From NCBI GenBank assembly GCA_963669155.1, contig OZ022579.1:17232540-17296539 (forward strand): a stretch of 64,000 nucleotides of DNA, in the 5' to 3' direction. Below are positions 22,124 to 37,100 of the stretch, piece after piece. A program made the position numbers and the translations under genes. The DNA is from Arbacia lixula (Eukaryota; Echinodermata; Echinoidea; Arbacioida; Arbaciidae). The notes below the pieces were generated by a model. The model was not told where the DNA came from and ran no database searches. It saw nothing but the letters and a program-made list of their open reading frames with translations. Numbering within the stretch: position 1 is the first letter of the stretch; each line of letters starts with the position of its first letter.

Positions 22124-25100
22124 GCATACATACACACACATTCATTGGTCACTTACTCACATTTGATAAACCCACCCCCACGCTCGTAACCCCCCCCCCC
22201 CCCCCCCGACACACCCACACACCCACACATACACACATTCATTGGTAACTTACTCACATTCCAAGGAAGATGAAGTAAATCTTTTTTAAAGCAAACTTCT
22301 TTTAAGTACATGACAAAAGAATATGAAAAAGGAATTCTAGTGGAAAATGTAGAGATAATCAAATGGTTGAAAAATAAAAAGAAACAAAAACACCAAAACG
22401 CTATAATACTCTTCAATTCAACTTTGCAAGTTCCCATTTTTGTAGATGGCTCCCTAGCTTGCCCATTTCAGTTGCTATTTTTTTTTCTTCCTCCCTATAA
22501 TCCAAAATAATTCTGTGAATTTTCTCAATTGATGGCACCGCTCCTTCTGTTCTAGCTTTATAGATAACAAATTTCATAATATTAATCAAAGTATTACACA
22601 TTTTCTTTCTCTTTGAGTAACCCGACACTCCCAAAAATATATCTCTCCACTCCATATTCCTTATTTCTACTAAATCAAAGCGTTGGATTACAAGTTTCCA
22701 TAACTGTTTGACCTTTTCGCAGTTCAATAAAACGTGTGAATAGGTCTCAGTACCCTGATGACAGAAGGAACATGAATCATTCGTTACAAAACCAAATTTG
22801 AATAGCTGCTTTTTTGTATAAACAACACCATGTAATAACTTAAATTGGAATTCTCTATGTTTCCTAATTAAAGTTGTATTCCTTGACCTCAAAAAACAAT
22901 CTCTCATTTCTTTATCTGTTAAATCAAAATAAGTTATACCATCCTTTATGTGTAACCTATAAGAATTTTGTAAGGCTCTGACAAAATGGTCGTAAATATT
23001 TCTTGATGTAATATTACAAAATAATCTTTTTTGACCCAAAATATTCAAAACAATATTGAATGTTGCAGTATCAATTTGTAAAAATTTAATTGACTCTGTA
23101 TCCTCCTTCCAACCTCTTGGTATTATCTTACATATATCAATAATAGTAAGCAAACTATCACTTTTAATATCAAGATTTTTAAAATATTCAACCGACCTCA
23201 ATTGTCCCCTGTGTAGGATGTGGTTTATTTGATATATTCCTTTTTCAAACAAACTACTTTCAAAAATCATTTTTCCTTTAAGACATATATCCTTATTATT
23301 AAATAAAATTGGGTTTACATTTTCATTCTCAAAATACCTACAATGATCTATATCCTGCCAAGCCTGCAACATTTCCATATAAAATGGCGGAAGTTTGCAC
23401 GCCAATTTACACGTTTCATAATTACATAGAAAAATAAATCTCCCTCCTATCGATTCGCAGCAATAATCAAAGAGAAATTTCCACCCAGAATTCTTTTCTC
23501 CGTATAAAAGACGCTTCAACCACATTATTCTTTGTGCTTTAATGAACAATTTAAAATTCACCATTCTAATTCCTCCGAATTCATAATCCTGATACATTAT
23601 GTTTCTTTTTATGCGATCTTTTCCACTCCATAAAAAATCAAAAGAAATCTTCTCAACTTCAGCAAATACCCACGGAGGGACAACTGTGAGAGATGACACG
23701 TAATTAAGTTTTGAAAATGCATAAGTTTTTAACAAGTGTGTTTTACCCATAATAGACAAATCCCTTTCTTTCCACCATCCAACGAGTCCTTTTATTTTAC
23801 TTAGTATTTCTTTATAATTCAAGTTGTCCTTTATTTCAGTATTTAATGAAAAATGAACTCCAAGAATCTTTATCTCTTGAACCAGATGACCAAATACAGG
23901 AATATTAGGCATTTCATTATCTTTACCTAACCAAAAAAAGTTAGTCTTATCTGTATTAATTTTTAGACCACTTACTATCCCAAAATCATCAAAAATGCGC
24001 TGTAACCTTTTTATGCTGTTTGCACCATTAACAAAAATTGTAATATCGTCTGCATATAAGATTTGTCTTATTTCATGTTCCCCGAATCTAATTCCTTTAA
24101 TTATCTTATCTCTCCTGATTGCAAGGGCCAGTATTTCAATTGCTAACAAAAACAAATATGGTGATAGGGGATCACCCTGACGGACTCCCCTTTCAATATC
24201 AAAATACCCAGTTGAGTGCCCCCCATTCATAACACAACTACTAATATTTTTGTATAGGATTTTGACCCAGGAGCAAAACGAAACTCCAAAACCGAACAAT
24301 TCCATTACTTCATACAGAAAACTATGAGAAACTGAATCGAACGCTTTTTCAAAATCAACTGCCACCATAAACCCATTTTCTTGATTTCTAGAATAATATA
24401 ATATATCATCAATCAAGCGTACAGCTTCCCCGATATTTCTTTCTTTAATGTAACCAACTTGATCATAATGAATTATTTCACTTAAGACTTGTTTAATTCG
24501 TCTTGCTAACACTTTCGATAGTATTTTATAATCGACATTTAATAGAGTAATTGGTCTATAGTTTTTAACATATTTTGAGTCTTTCCCTTTTTTCTCTAAT
24601 AAAGTAATTACACCTTGCTTTTGAGATATTGATAATTCCCCCTTGTCATATACTTCATTAAAAACATCGACTAAAAAATCTCCCAAAACAGGCCAAAAAG
24701 TAAAATAAAACTCTACAGTTAACCCATCATTGCCAGGGGATTTATTAAATTTCATTTCTTTTAGGACCTCCAAACATTCTGCTCTTGTCACTTGACCTTC
24801 ACACAAATCCTGATTGTCTTTACTTAATTTTGGAATGTCATTTAAAAATGCAGAGTCAGTTTGAACTATATCATCCTTTGTCGCGTATAATTCTTGATAA
24901 AATGTTTTAATCAACTTTGATATGTCCTTTCTGTCCCTTGTAATTCTTCCATCCCGATTGTATAATTCTCTAACAACACTTTTTTTCTTATTTGATTTCA
25001 GTAACTGTTCAAAATAATGTACGTTATTTTCCCCCTCCTCGAACCATTCAGCTCTAGAACGGACCCTAATTCCTTGTCGAGAATAATCATATAATCTCTT

Positions 25101-28100
25101 TAAGCTCAACCTTTTCTCCTCAATATCCTCAACTACTCTTTTTGAGTATGCATTTAATAACTGACTTTCTAAACCCTCAATTTCCCCCTCTAATTTTTTA
25201 ATTGCGTATCTCCTCACCTTTGCCTTTTTTCGAGAGTAATCAATTATATACTCTCTTATCTTCATTTTCATGAAATCCCATAAAATTAATTTGTTACTTA
25301 TTTCTGATAGCCACTGTGCTTTTAACTCCCTTATGTAACTATTCATTTCATCTACGAAATCCTTATCTGCACGGAGACTGTTATTTAATTTCCAGTATGA
25401 TTTACCATATTTGAAGTTGTCTACAAAATTGCGAAATTGTAGTCTAATACCAGAATGATCTGGAGTGATAGATGTCAAAATCTCACAATCACTTACTAGT
25501 TTTTCCAAACTAGAAGACACAAACCAATAATCTAAACGACTTTGCACAAATGGATTCTTTTGTCTAAAAGTGTATTGTCTTTTGTTTTGGTTCCTTTTCC
25601 TCCATATATCTTCTAGATGATATTTATTAAGAAATTCTTCTAAACTGTCCTTAAACCTAGTATTTCTAATGATTGTTGGTCCCATATAATCTAACTCACC
25701 CATCCTAATGGTGTTAAAATCTCCACCCAAGAAAAACGTTGAATGGTCACAATCTAATAATCCTGAAAAATATTTATCTAAATTCTCCAAAAACTCAAGT
25801 TGACTATTTTCGTTATTCCTTGTGGGAAAATAAACATTCCCCAATATCAACTTGACCCCTTGAATTTGACATCTGAATAAAATAAATCTCCCATTTTCAT
25901 CTGTTTCCACCCTCCCTATATTAATGTTTAAATCTGAAGATATTAAAACTAAAACCCCCTTACTGTGATTTGTACCATGACTGAAAATGATTGGCCCATC
26001 CCATTCTGATTTCCACCTTTCTTCGACCTCGATAGTACTATACGTTTCTTGTAGAAAAATAACATCACTCCCTTTCCTTTTACACCATTCCAGAACATTT
26101 CTCCTTTTGACGGTCTCCCGTAATCCTCTAACATTTAAAGACATGAAGGTAAACTTAGACATTGTTGCAAATATTAGATCTACCGAACATATCAATTAAA
26201 AGACCTTTCTCCCTCATAAATGTTATCATCCTATAACCAAGGTGCAGTATAATACAACATCGTTTCCCTTCATTACCCCCTTCCATAAACTTTCCCCAAA
26301 CTAAATGACATTTTCCACATAGACAGAAAGTAAACTCCAAGACAATAACCCATTTGGAATGTGAGCAGATACCAGCCACCACCACACAACCACCAGCAAA
26401 TCTCCGACCCAACAGACGAAGACCCATGAAAAAAACATGTCTAAAGCCCCTCCCAATATATTCTATAACGAGTACTACTAATAATAATAAGTACAATTCA
26501 TGAACTAATTAAAAAAAAAGAATTCTATACCAGCATGAATGAATCTACGGATACCTGAATCTCACACATGCGTACATCTGTTACAATTTCATTGAACACA
26601 ATACACTTATAGCGTGTCCTTTCACATAAGGAAAAATCAAATATTCATATAACTTGCATAAAGTGCTCATTCTTTCTAGCTTATTTAGTTCAATACAGGT
26701 ACAGATGTAGATACCAAAAATGAGAAAAAAATGGTATGCATAGATTAACAGTTACGTCTAACTGAAACTCAAACATGCGTACATCTATTTGCAATTTCAT
26801 CAAAAACAATACATTTTGCAGCGTGTCCTTTCACATGATTAGGAAGATAAAACATTCATGTAAATATTTTTTTATTAAGCACACATTCATTCTGGCTTAT
26901 AGAGTACCGAAGCCGCGCCGCAACAAGAGCACACCGCCAAGACAACTGGCTCCAAATAAAATCACTCCGGTGAGAGGTTTATTGCTCCGACACTGCCCAA
27001 TGGGCAAGCGTCGGGCACTCCTAATATTAGATTCCCTGCTCTGATCACCGCTGCCTGCCCACCTGCATAATTCAGAACCAGTCGCCCCGACAACACGCTC
27101 GAACCGCGTCGCCCCTCAACACTCTATTTAGTTCAATACAAGAATATAAAAAATAAGTATGCATAATATAACAATAACGTCTACCTGTAACTCAAACATG
27201 CCTACATCTGTTTGCAATTTCATTAAACACACAATACATGTACATTTGCCACGTGTCCTTTCACACGATTAGGAAAGATATAACAATCATGCAAATGTTA
27301 TTAGTACTGATTCTTTTTTTGGTTATTTAGTTCAATACCCATACAGATATGTATATGGATGCAAAAGAGGAGAAACAAAAAACATTGTATACATTACATA
27401 ACAGTTACTGCTCACTGTAACTGAAGCATGCGTACATCTGTTTGCAATTTCATTAAACACCCAATACATTTGCAACGTGTCTTTTACATGATAAAGAAAA
27501 GTAAAACATGCATTTAAGTTTCTGACTTGTAGAGCACCAAGGCGGTGTCACAAAAAGAGCATGTCGCCAAGGCAACCGGTTCCAAATAAAACCACCCCGG
27601 AGAAAGGTTTATTGGTTCGACATTGTCTAGCGGGCAAGCGTCGGGCACTCCTATTAGATTCTGCGCCCCGATCACCGCCACCCGTCCCACCCTCATATTT
27701 CAGAACCAGTCGCCCCGACAACACGGCCGAACCGCGTCACCCTTGAGCACTCTATTTAGTTCAATACAAGAACATAAAAATTGGTATGCAGAACATAACA
27801 ATTACGTCTAACTCAAATATGCATACATTTGTTCGCAATTTCGTTAAACACACAATACATTTGCAACGTGTCCTTTCACATGGTCAAAAACAAATAAAAA
27901 AAAAAAATCATGTAGGCTACATTGTTATCAAGTACTCATTCCCTCCGGCCTACAGAGCACCGTATCTGCATGGCAACGCAAGCACGCCGCCAAGACAACT
28001 GGTTCTAAACAAAACAAAATCACTTTGGTTTATTGATCGACACCGTCTTTACCTTCCAACAGGAATGTGCTGGGCATACCCAATATTAAGATTCCCCGCC

Positions 28101-31100
28101 CTGATCACCGCTGCCTGCCCCATCTGCATAGTAAGAACCAGTCGCCCCGACAACACACCTGAAAATACCGAGTGAGACGGACGTGTTTTTGAAGCCTTTT
28201 GAAGCAATTTCATTAAACACAATGCATTTGCAACATGTCCTTTCACACGATAAGGAATGATTTAACAACCTTGTAAATGTTATTAGGTACTCATTCTTTG
28301 GGGGCTATTTAGTTCAATACCCATTCAGATACGGATATTAAAAAAAAGAGAGAAAAAAAAAGCCGTAGTATACATTACATAACAGTTATGGCTCACTGTA
28401 ACTTGGGACATGCGTACATCTGTTTGCAAGCGTCGGGCACTTCCAATAATTAGATTCCCTGCCCTGATCACCTTCGCCCGCCCCACCCGCATAGTTTAGA
28501 ACCAGCTGCCTCGGCAACACGCCCCAACTACGTCACATCTCGGTACTCTATTTGGTTGATACAAATACAGATACAAAAAAAAAAGAAAAAAAAATGTTAT
28601 GCATAAGATAACCGTTGCGTCTAACTGTAACCTAAACATGCGTATATCTGTTTGCAATTTCATTCAACACACAATGCATACAGTATGCAACGTACCCTTT
28701 CACATGATAAGGAAAGATAAAACAATCACGTATATGTTATTATGGACTCATTCTTTCTGGGTTATGTAGTTCAATACACATGCAGATACGGATACAAAAA
28801 AAGAGAGCAGAAAACCTGGCATACATAACATAACAGTTACGACTAACTTTAACTCATACATGCGTAGTTCGTCTGTTTGCAATTTCTGCATAGTAAGAAC
28901 CAGTCGCCCCGACAACACACCTGAAAATACCGAGTGAGACGGACGTGCTTTTGAAGCCTTTTGAAGCAATTTCATTAAACACAATGCATTTGCAACATGT
29001 CCTTTCACACGATAAGGAATGATTTAACAACCTTGTAAATGTTATTAGGTACTCATTCTTTGGGGGCTATTTAGTTCAATACCCATTCAGATACGGATAT
29101 TAAAAAACCAGTCGCCCCGACAACATGGCCGAACCGCGTCACCCTTGAGCTCTCTATTTAGTTCAATACGAGAACATGAAAATTAGTATGCATAACATAA
29201 CAATTACGTCTAACTCAAACATGCGTACATTTGTTTGCAATTTCGTTAAACACACAATATATTTGCAACGTGTCCTGTACAATGTTATCAAGTACTCATT
29301 CCCTCCGGCCTACAGAGCACCGCTTCGGCATGGCAACGCAAGCACGCCGCCAAGACAACTGGTTCTAAACAAAACAAAATCACTTTGGTTTATTGATCGA
29401 CACCGTCTTTACCTTCCAACAGGAATGTGCTGGGCATACCCAATATTAAGATTCCCCGCCCTGATCACCGCTGCCTGCCCCATCTGCATAGTAAGAACCA
29501 GTCGCCCCGACAACACACCTGAAAATACCGAGTGAGACGGACATGTTTTTGAAGCCTTTTGAAGCAATTTCATTAAACACAATGCATTTGCAACATGTCC
29601 TTTCACACGATAAGGAATGATTTAACAACCTTGTAAATGTTATTAGGTACTCATTCTTTGGGGGCTATTTAGTTCAATACCCGTTCAGATACGGATATTA
29701 AAAAAAAGAGAGAAAAAAAAGCCGTAGTATACATTACATAACAGTTACGGTTCACTGTAACTTGGGGCATGCACACATCTGTTTGCAAGCGTCGGGCACT
29801 TCCAATAATTAGATTCCCCGCCCTGATCACCTTCGCCCGCCCCACCCGCATAGTTTAGAACTAGCTGCCCCGGCAACACGCCCCAAATACGTCACATCTC
29901 GGTACTCTATTTGGTTGATACAAATACAGATACAAAAAAAAAGAAAAAAAAATGTTATGCATAAGATAACCGTTGCGTCTAACTGTAACCTAAACATGCG
30001 TATATCTGTTTGCAATTTCATTCAACACACAATACATACAGTATGCAACGTACCCTCTCACATGATAAGGAAAGATAAAACAATCACGTATATGTTATTA
30101 AGGACTCATTCTTTCTGGGTTATGTAGTTCAATACACATGCAGATACGGATACAAAAAAGAGAGCAGAAAACCTGGCATACATAACATAACAGTTACGAC
30201 TAACTTTAGCTCATACATGTGTAGTTCTGTTTGCAATTTCATTAAACACACAATACATTTGCAACGTGTCCTTTCACATAAGTAAAATATAAAACCTTCC
30301 TGTACATTGTACTAAGTACCCATATTTTTGTGCTTATTCTGTTCAATACAGATATAATTTTGAAATTACACTGTGAAGTTATGCAAAAGTTCAAGAGTCT
30401 TACTTTTAATACGAAGATTCCACCGCTCTTGTACTTACACACACGCACACACACATACACACACACACACACACACAAAGACACACACATATACATATAG
30501 ACACAAACTGTCTCTGTGTGAACGCACCATTAAAGTACATTACTGCTTACCCTTTACGTCCCAGACTTCAAACCACTGCCAGAAGTGAGCCGCTCCCGGT
30601 CTGAGATAGATGACAGCACCAGACGGGACAGAGGCAGCAAGCTTCATCAGCCAAGCTATCTCTCAAAAACCAGGTACCTCCTACACATATAAGTCACTAT
30701 CAGACCCTCCAACCAATATACCACAAATAAATTAGATGGTTGTTTAGAATATTATGTTATTGCTATAAGTGAATTGTGTTATGTTTTGTTTGTTTATTGT
30801 ACCTGAATTGTATGCATTGCTTTGTTGCTGTTTTTGGAAAAAGTGAAATTAAATCTTAAATTTAATGCATAAAAGAGCCCACTTGAATAAGAAACTGGCT
30901 TTTTTAATGTACATTTTGGTGCTCATCAGTTGAAGTGAATGTTGAAATTGTGCAATAGTTGATGGGTATTCTTTTATTTTAACTTGTTGAGTTTGTTTTG
31001 AATCAATGTACATGTAGCCACGTTTTCCAATCAAGTACATGCAGCATTCAAGTACAATGGTTGTATTGTATTTCACAGTCCTGCGTGTGATTTGCATAAA

Positions 31101-34100
31101 TCACATATCGAATTCATTGGTGCGATGTCCCCATTTGTTCTGTACAGGCTTGGGAGTGAGATATAAAAAATTCAGTAGTTGTGACATAGATTTACACAAT
31201 CACTAACTGTCTTGCTGGCACCCTATCTTATATAATATACTGTTGGATCATTTGTGTATTTTCTAATTAATAAACAGCTGTAAAACTTTATTTGTCTCAA
31301 AGATACACAATTTTGTCAGTAATAAGCCCGCACATTTTTTCTTTATTTATGTATGATACATATGGATGTACAATTTTTCATTCTTTTTCATTTCTTTATG
31401 TGTCATTGAGGTCCCTGGATAGCATCTCGTTGCCTAGCACCATCTCGGGCGCCCCTGATGCGGAGACTCGCTCTGAGGACACTGACTCCACGGCAGAGCT
31501 GATCAGACTGGGAGAGGAGTCTGCAAGCTTCAGGAGGAGAGTCAAAGGTGCCTAAAAATACCCTCTTCTTCCCCTCCTCTCCCTCCAATCAGAGGGTGGC
31601 AATTTACACTACTATCTTATCTTCACTACCTGGACTATATTCCTGGATGCACCACTATCAATATATCAGAAGTATTTTCATAGATATTATCCAGTTTGAA
31701 ACATTTTAAGGAAAGCAACCTTTTCAATGGAGTTTGTGAATTGAAAGCAAAATATCAAGCTTGATAAATAATAATAATATATATTTAGCTTAGAAATTTG
31801 ATCATCAACCTCCTTTGGCAAATTCATTGGCTTACAGTGACAACCTGTCAAGCCTATTCATTGTAACTGTGCAGAAATTAGACAATAACCAGACCATCTC
31901 TTCTCCACCTCAAATAAACGAAGCAAGATTAGAGGCCAGTGCTGAAGATTTTAAGATGCAAATAGCTCCCGTATAATATTTCTGAATCCGATCAAACTTT
32001 CAACAATCTGCTTTTCTGCTTTATATTCCAGTCAACTTGATTTGAGGGCTTTATATTCTACTTTTGAATGTCTGTTACACTGTTGTATGTAAGGCCAAGG
32101 GGACCCTTTTAATTCCAGGTTGAAGAAGTACGAGATGTGACTCGTGTTTTTATTTTGTTGATCAAACGCTAGGCTCTGCACGCAGAGCGGAGGAGCAGCC
32201 AACAGGGGATCTAAACAGCACGTATATGAAGTCTGCTGTAGACCTCACAGGAGGGCCTCTGTCCCAGCTTACGCTCAGCCGGGGATCTCGAATGAGCGAC
32301 ACCGGCGTGCCAGCCAGGCAGGTCAGTCTGCATATGAGCCTGCTTTGTGGATGTGAATGTGGCAATCAATATACACGACTACACTATATTTCTCCTCTCT
32401 TTTTCCTCCAATGATGATATTTATTTCCAAACATGATTACATATATGACATTAAATTTAAAATATTATCACAAGGATAGAATTGCTAAAAGAAATGATTT
32501 GAAGAAAGGAATTTCTTCCATGTCTTTTTGTATGTTCATGTACATTCATGAGCACTTATTATATGCAACTTTCGATGAAAATGAAAATGAAAAAAAATGT
32601 AAGAAATGCAATGTCTTGTGATGCTTTGTAGTTTTTGACCATGATGTGATCATGTGACTGATCATGTGACTGATTTCTTCTCTGCAGCCAACCAGCGGCT
32701 CCTTCTCCTCTGTGACCTGGCCGAAGGCACCCAGCACCCTCTCCTCCCCTTCCCCAGACTCCAAACCAGCCCCTAGTGGGGGGCAGACACGCCCCCCACA
32801 CACCAAGGCACACATGGCAGAGAGGCTGTCTCCATACAACAGCCTGTTGGGGAGTCTAATGGGTGATAGTCTTACTGGAGATTGGCAGACAGGTAAGCGT
32901 ACATTGACACTGAAGCAGGCGCTATGTACTTTGATGAATAGAATCATAAAGCCATACTTAGATGCCAAGATGGCCGACCATGCCACCAGGGCCATGTTGC
33001 ATGTAGGTTTTCAATTATTGTTACTTATAATCAATGGTAACTACAATGGCAACAGCCAATGATCTCTTATTATTGAACCAACTGCCATGGAAATTACCAT
33101 TGATGGTAAGTTACAATAATTGAAAACATATATGCAACATGGTTCGGAGTGGAGAAGACTTCTTGGAAACAGGAAGGGCCAATTTGGCATATGATATGTG
33201 ATTTTTGCACTAGAGTGTGTGCTGCATTGTACATAGCAATTATTTTGCAATAAACATTTGGACATTACATAAAATCAAACTTTGTGACAGCCCTAGATAA
33301 CAGTGAGTGAAGTGGTGGTAGTTGTAGTTATGTTATTATTTTTGTTTAAAATAATATATATATATTATTATCACAATCATTATGATTGTTATGACTATTG
33401 CAATCATTGCTATTGTTACCATCCTTATAGAGTACCAAAGTAGTGTTGTCATACCCATTGTTACAACGGCTTTTGGTTCTAAACAACATCATTCAAGTGA
33501 GACGTTAACTGGTTCAAATTGTGTCTAGCAGGCTAATGCCAGCACCTCATAGTGTGAGTCCCTGCTATGATCACTGCTGTTCGCGCTACCCTCACAGTTT
33601 AGAACCAGTTGTCTTGACAAGTTGTTCACATGACGTCACACTTCGGTACTCTATCATTAACTACAATATCGAATTTAAATGTCTACAGGAGCCGGCTCTG
33701 GTGGGGGAGCAGGATCTGAGATGCCCCGCAGATCTCCCCGTCTGTCATCACCAGCTGCGACAGCTGTTACAGCGCCCTCTCTTTTCCCGCAAGGGTCAAC
33801 TGGTGCAGCTACTACCATCACTTCTACCATCCCAGGGGCTAGCCAGGTCATAGGGAGGTATGAAGTGTGCTTTCTGTTCTGCCCAGTGGCTTACACAGTA
33901 TGGTCTATATTATTACCGGTGATGTAACTTGGAGCGTGTTTATATCCAGGTTTCTGGCCTAGTGTCATTGTTCCTATTCTTCATTAGTGTAATTTTGATG
34001 GATGTTAACGTAAAAACACACTTTGCTATTCATAAATGCTAATAAATGTATTTCTATAAGTGATGAGCCTAAAGCAGCATGTAAAAACGCATATGAGCGG

Positions 34101-37100
34101 ATATTAATGCAATGCTTGCGCTGTGTTGATCGTACGCAAAGTACGAGTGCATCCCTTACTTGACCTTTGATCAATACGTATAGCAGTCAGTTTATTTCAA
34201 CATAAACTAGTACGGTAAGTATTGTATGCAATATTTTTGGCAGAGGGATGTTCCATGAATAACAAAATAAAAAGTAAAATCTCTATTGATTAAATCCAGA
34301 TCCAAGGATAGTGCTTCGTCCAGAAGAAAATCCCCAAGACATGTGCAACCTAAGGATGAATCATCAAGGTCTGACGGAAGGATTTCCCAACATGAGCATG
34401 ACACAGAGATTCACAAGGGGGACCCCCTGTACCCTTATCCTGCCAGACACTCAACAACTAGTGGTGCTAAGGGGGTAAGCTCCAGATTAGAAGGGGGCGT
34501 TGATGATGAGAGACCGTACCCAGCCAGGCTTCCACAAAGATCTGACACACGCACACCCTCCTACGTGGATGCATCGCCTCCTACTAGACTGGTTCCTGCT
34601 GGACTGGATGGGGTAACTAGGCATGCCCCTAGGGGCGCTTCACCTTCATCCAGGCTGCCGTCAAGGGGTGCAGCAACCACATCCACATGCCCCTCTAGGG
34701 GGGTAGATCCGCCCCCCTCGCTATCACGTGATGGCTACAGAGCCTCGCCTTCCAGGAGTTGGGATGGGGAACGGTACCCAGCGCTCTTGCCACCATCCAC
34801 CACCACAACCAGCACCATTGGTACCACCAGCAGGACCCGGTATGGCTCGATGGGGGAGGAGAGGGCCAGCATGTCACCAGGGATTGCCTCAAGGCTGAGG
34901 GGCAGTGGAAGGCAGAGCTCAGCTAGCACCGCACAGGAGAGGACCAAGGAGAAGAGAACAGAGGATTCTTCTCTGATGGAAGATTCTTATGATAGGGTGA
35001 GGAATAATTCATGACTGTCATGTCTTGCTTAACCCTAATCAGGCCGGGCTTTTTTGACTGTTCTGTGGCCAAGGGGGGGTTGATTCAACCCCCCCTTGAG
35101 ATCTCGGCCATCGGTCGCGCGATTGCGACAAAATTTGGCACGCACGATACTTGTGTCATAATCTACAAGATTATTCTGTTATATTTTTCAAAATTGTTAA
35201 TTGTTAATTTTAATTAATTAATTATGCAAATTTATCCCACAATTATATAAAACACTAAATAACAACATTTAGAGTCTAATATTTGGTTTGTATATCTGTT
35301 ATAATATGTTTAACAATTGGTCATCAAAAAAACTTTGAAAATTCATTTTAATTCTTATGTATTTTATTGTTTTTGGAATTTCTTATGTATTTCTTTGTTT
35401 TTTTACTTTTGTTTTTCTTTGTTTTTTTTATTGAAAATTGTCACTGACCACTTTTAAGCCATGATTAGCATCAAATTAATCAATGAAAATTATCAAATGG
35501 AGAAATAATTAGGTTTTTATGAGTTTTATGAATGAGCACTGTTTTTTATAGGAAATGCACACAAAATTGCAAAATTGTGCACGTTTGGGGATGACATGCG
35601 TTACGAAAACGGGCGTAGCTCCATAATGGTATGCGTGGATGTCGCGAATTTGGTCTCAAAAGATGCGCAAGACTTGAAAGAAAAAAGTCAAGAAGTGTCG
35701 CGATGAGTCGTTCTTGCGTTGCGGCATTATTGCAAGAAACGTCGAGGGGGGGGTTGATTCAACCCCCCCCCGGCCATTTTAGGGTTAATAGAGTGAAGAA
35801 AAAACCTCTGATATTGGGTAGATTTCAGTGAAAAGGAGAAAAGCCTTAGAGAATATATGTAGTATATTTGTTATGATTTTCAAGACTTTAAATTGAAATT
35901 AATATTGATCATTTAAAATGAAAGTGGATGAGCAATTAGTACATGAATATATCACACACAGCAAATACACATAAGAGTTAAGAAAATGAAATATATCACT
36001 ACGAACGTGCTCTTTTGTTACACAGACAAAATTTCAAAAGATCATGTTCAAAGGGAATGTTGCTCAAGTGGACATCTCAAATGAAGTATATGTTCTACAA
36101 TAAGTTGTACATCATGAATGAGTCATCTTTCACACTCCTCCAGAGCTTCATGAGGAGGAAGGTTGCAAGGCGGAGACGAGTGGCCTTTGAAGATGAAGGG
36201 GAGGCAGCTGCTGCTAGGGATGATAATGACGATGAGGTCACACGCCCGTCTCAGAGATCAAGGTGAGTTGCTGCAGTGCCCCGAGTCTACTTCCTGACAA
36301 TAACTCTTTTACATCTATGTGACATATAGTTTATATTATCCAGCAAGGTTCCTGTCCATATGATATTAAAGGAAGAATGAACTTCTAGAGAAAGACAAAG
36401 AAGGATGCTGATGTAGAGTACCGAATTGTGACATCAAATGAGAATGTTGTCGAGACAACTCACACAGTCATTTAACAACCAAACAGTTCTATCATGATTT
36501 TCAAAGTTTCTATGATTTATTTGATTTTCCTAAAATATTCTTCTCTATCTCTATCTATCTCTAGCCTATTTCTCTCCACTGCTGAAGGAAGGCCTCCTCA
36601 TCATTTTTCCATTTTGATCTATCTTGTGCCGTTCGTTTCTATGTCATACTACCATATTTTCTAATATCGTCAATCCACCTCCTACTTTGCCTGCCTCTTC
36701 TTCTGGTGTTAGCCCTGGGGGTCCAGATGGTTAGTTTATAAGTCCATCTATCATCTTTCCTCCTGGCCAGATGACCAGCCCACCTCCATTTCTTTGATTT
36801 GATTTCGTGTACTATGTCCCATACTTTAGTTTCTTTCTCAAATCCTGGTTTCTAACTTTGTCCCTCTTTTTAACACCAATCATAATTCTTTCCATAGCCC
36901 TTTTGGTTACTCTAAGTTTTCTCTCCAGTCTCTTAGTTGTGGTCTAATCACATGCAACTTCTAGTGGGTAGGCTGTCAGGCGAGACCCAAATATGTTTTA
37001 TGCTGACTGTAAGTCTGAACACTTCTATTTTGTGCTCTATCAGACTCAACAGAGATGATGATGAGGAAGGAGAAGATGATGATGCCCAGATGCCAAGCGC

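Larger units (their letters stand above)
26535..30365. repeat. MITE-bearing tandem array, ~235-bp monomer with 1360-bp higher-order period
   Basis: Monomers repeat a common order of words: TTTAGTTCAATAC, an A-rich stretch, GCATAACATAACAGTTACG, AACATGCGTACATCTGTTTG, CAATTTCATTAAACACACAA, GCAACGTGTCCTTTCACA and GTTATTAAGTACTCATTC. Some monomers carry a family A MITE inserted at the same TTA/TTT site (26902-27124, 27531-27752, 27955 onward, 29315 onward). From about 27955 the pattern recurs at a 1360-base offset with very few differences (27955-28870 against 29315-30230), which indicates a recent segmental duplication within the array. It lies in CEP95 intron 3. No coding frame is credible. Confidence 0.75.

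Noticed and set aside
26155-26496. A 113-codon frame upstream of LINE ORF2 considered as ORF1
   Set aside because: It overlaps ORF2 in another frame and shows no RNA-binding, zinc-knuckle or coiled-coil pattern expected of ORF1.
27955-29630. Repeated small minus-strand frames encoding a KGHVANALCLMKLL-type peptide
   Set aside because: They recur because the array itself is tandemly duplicated. There are no conserved codon changes and no gene context.
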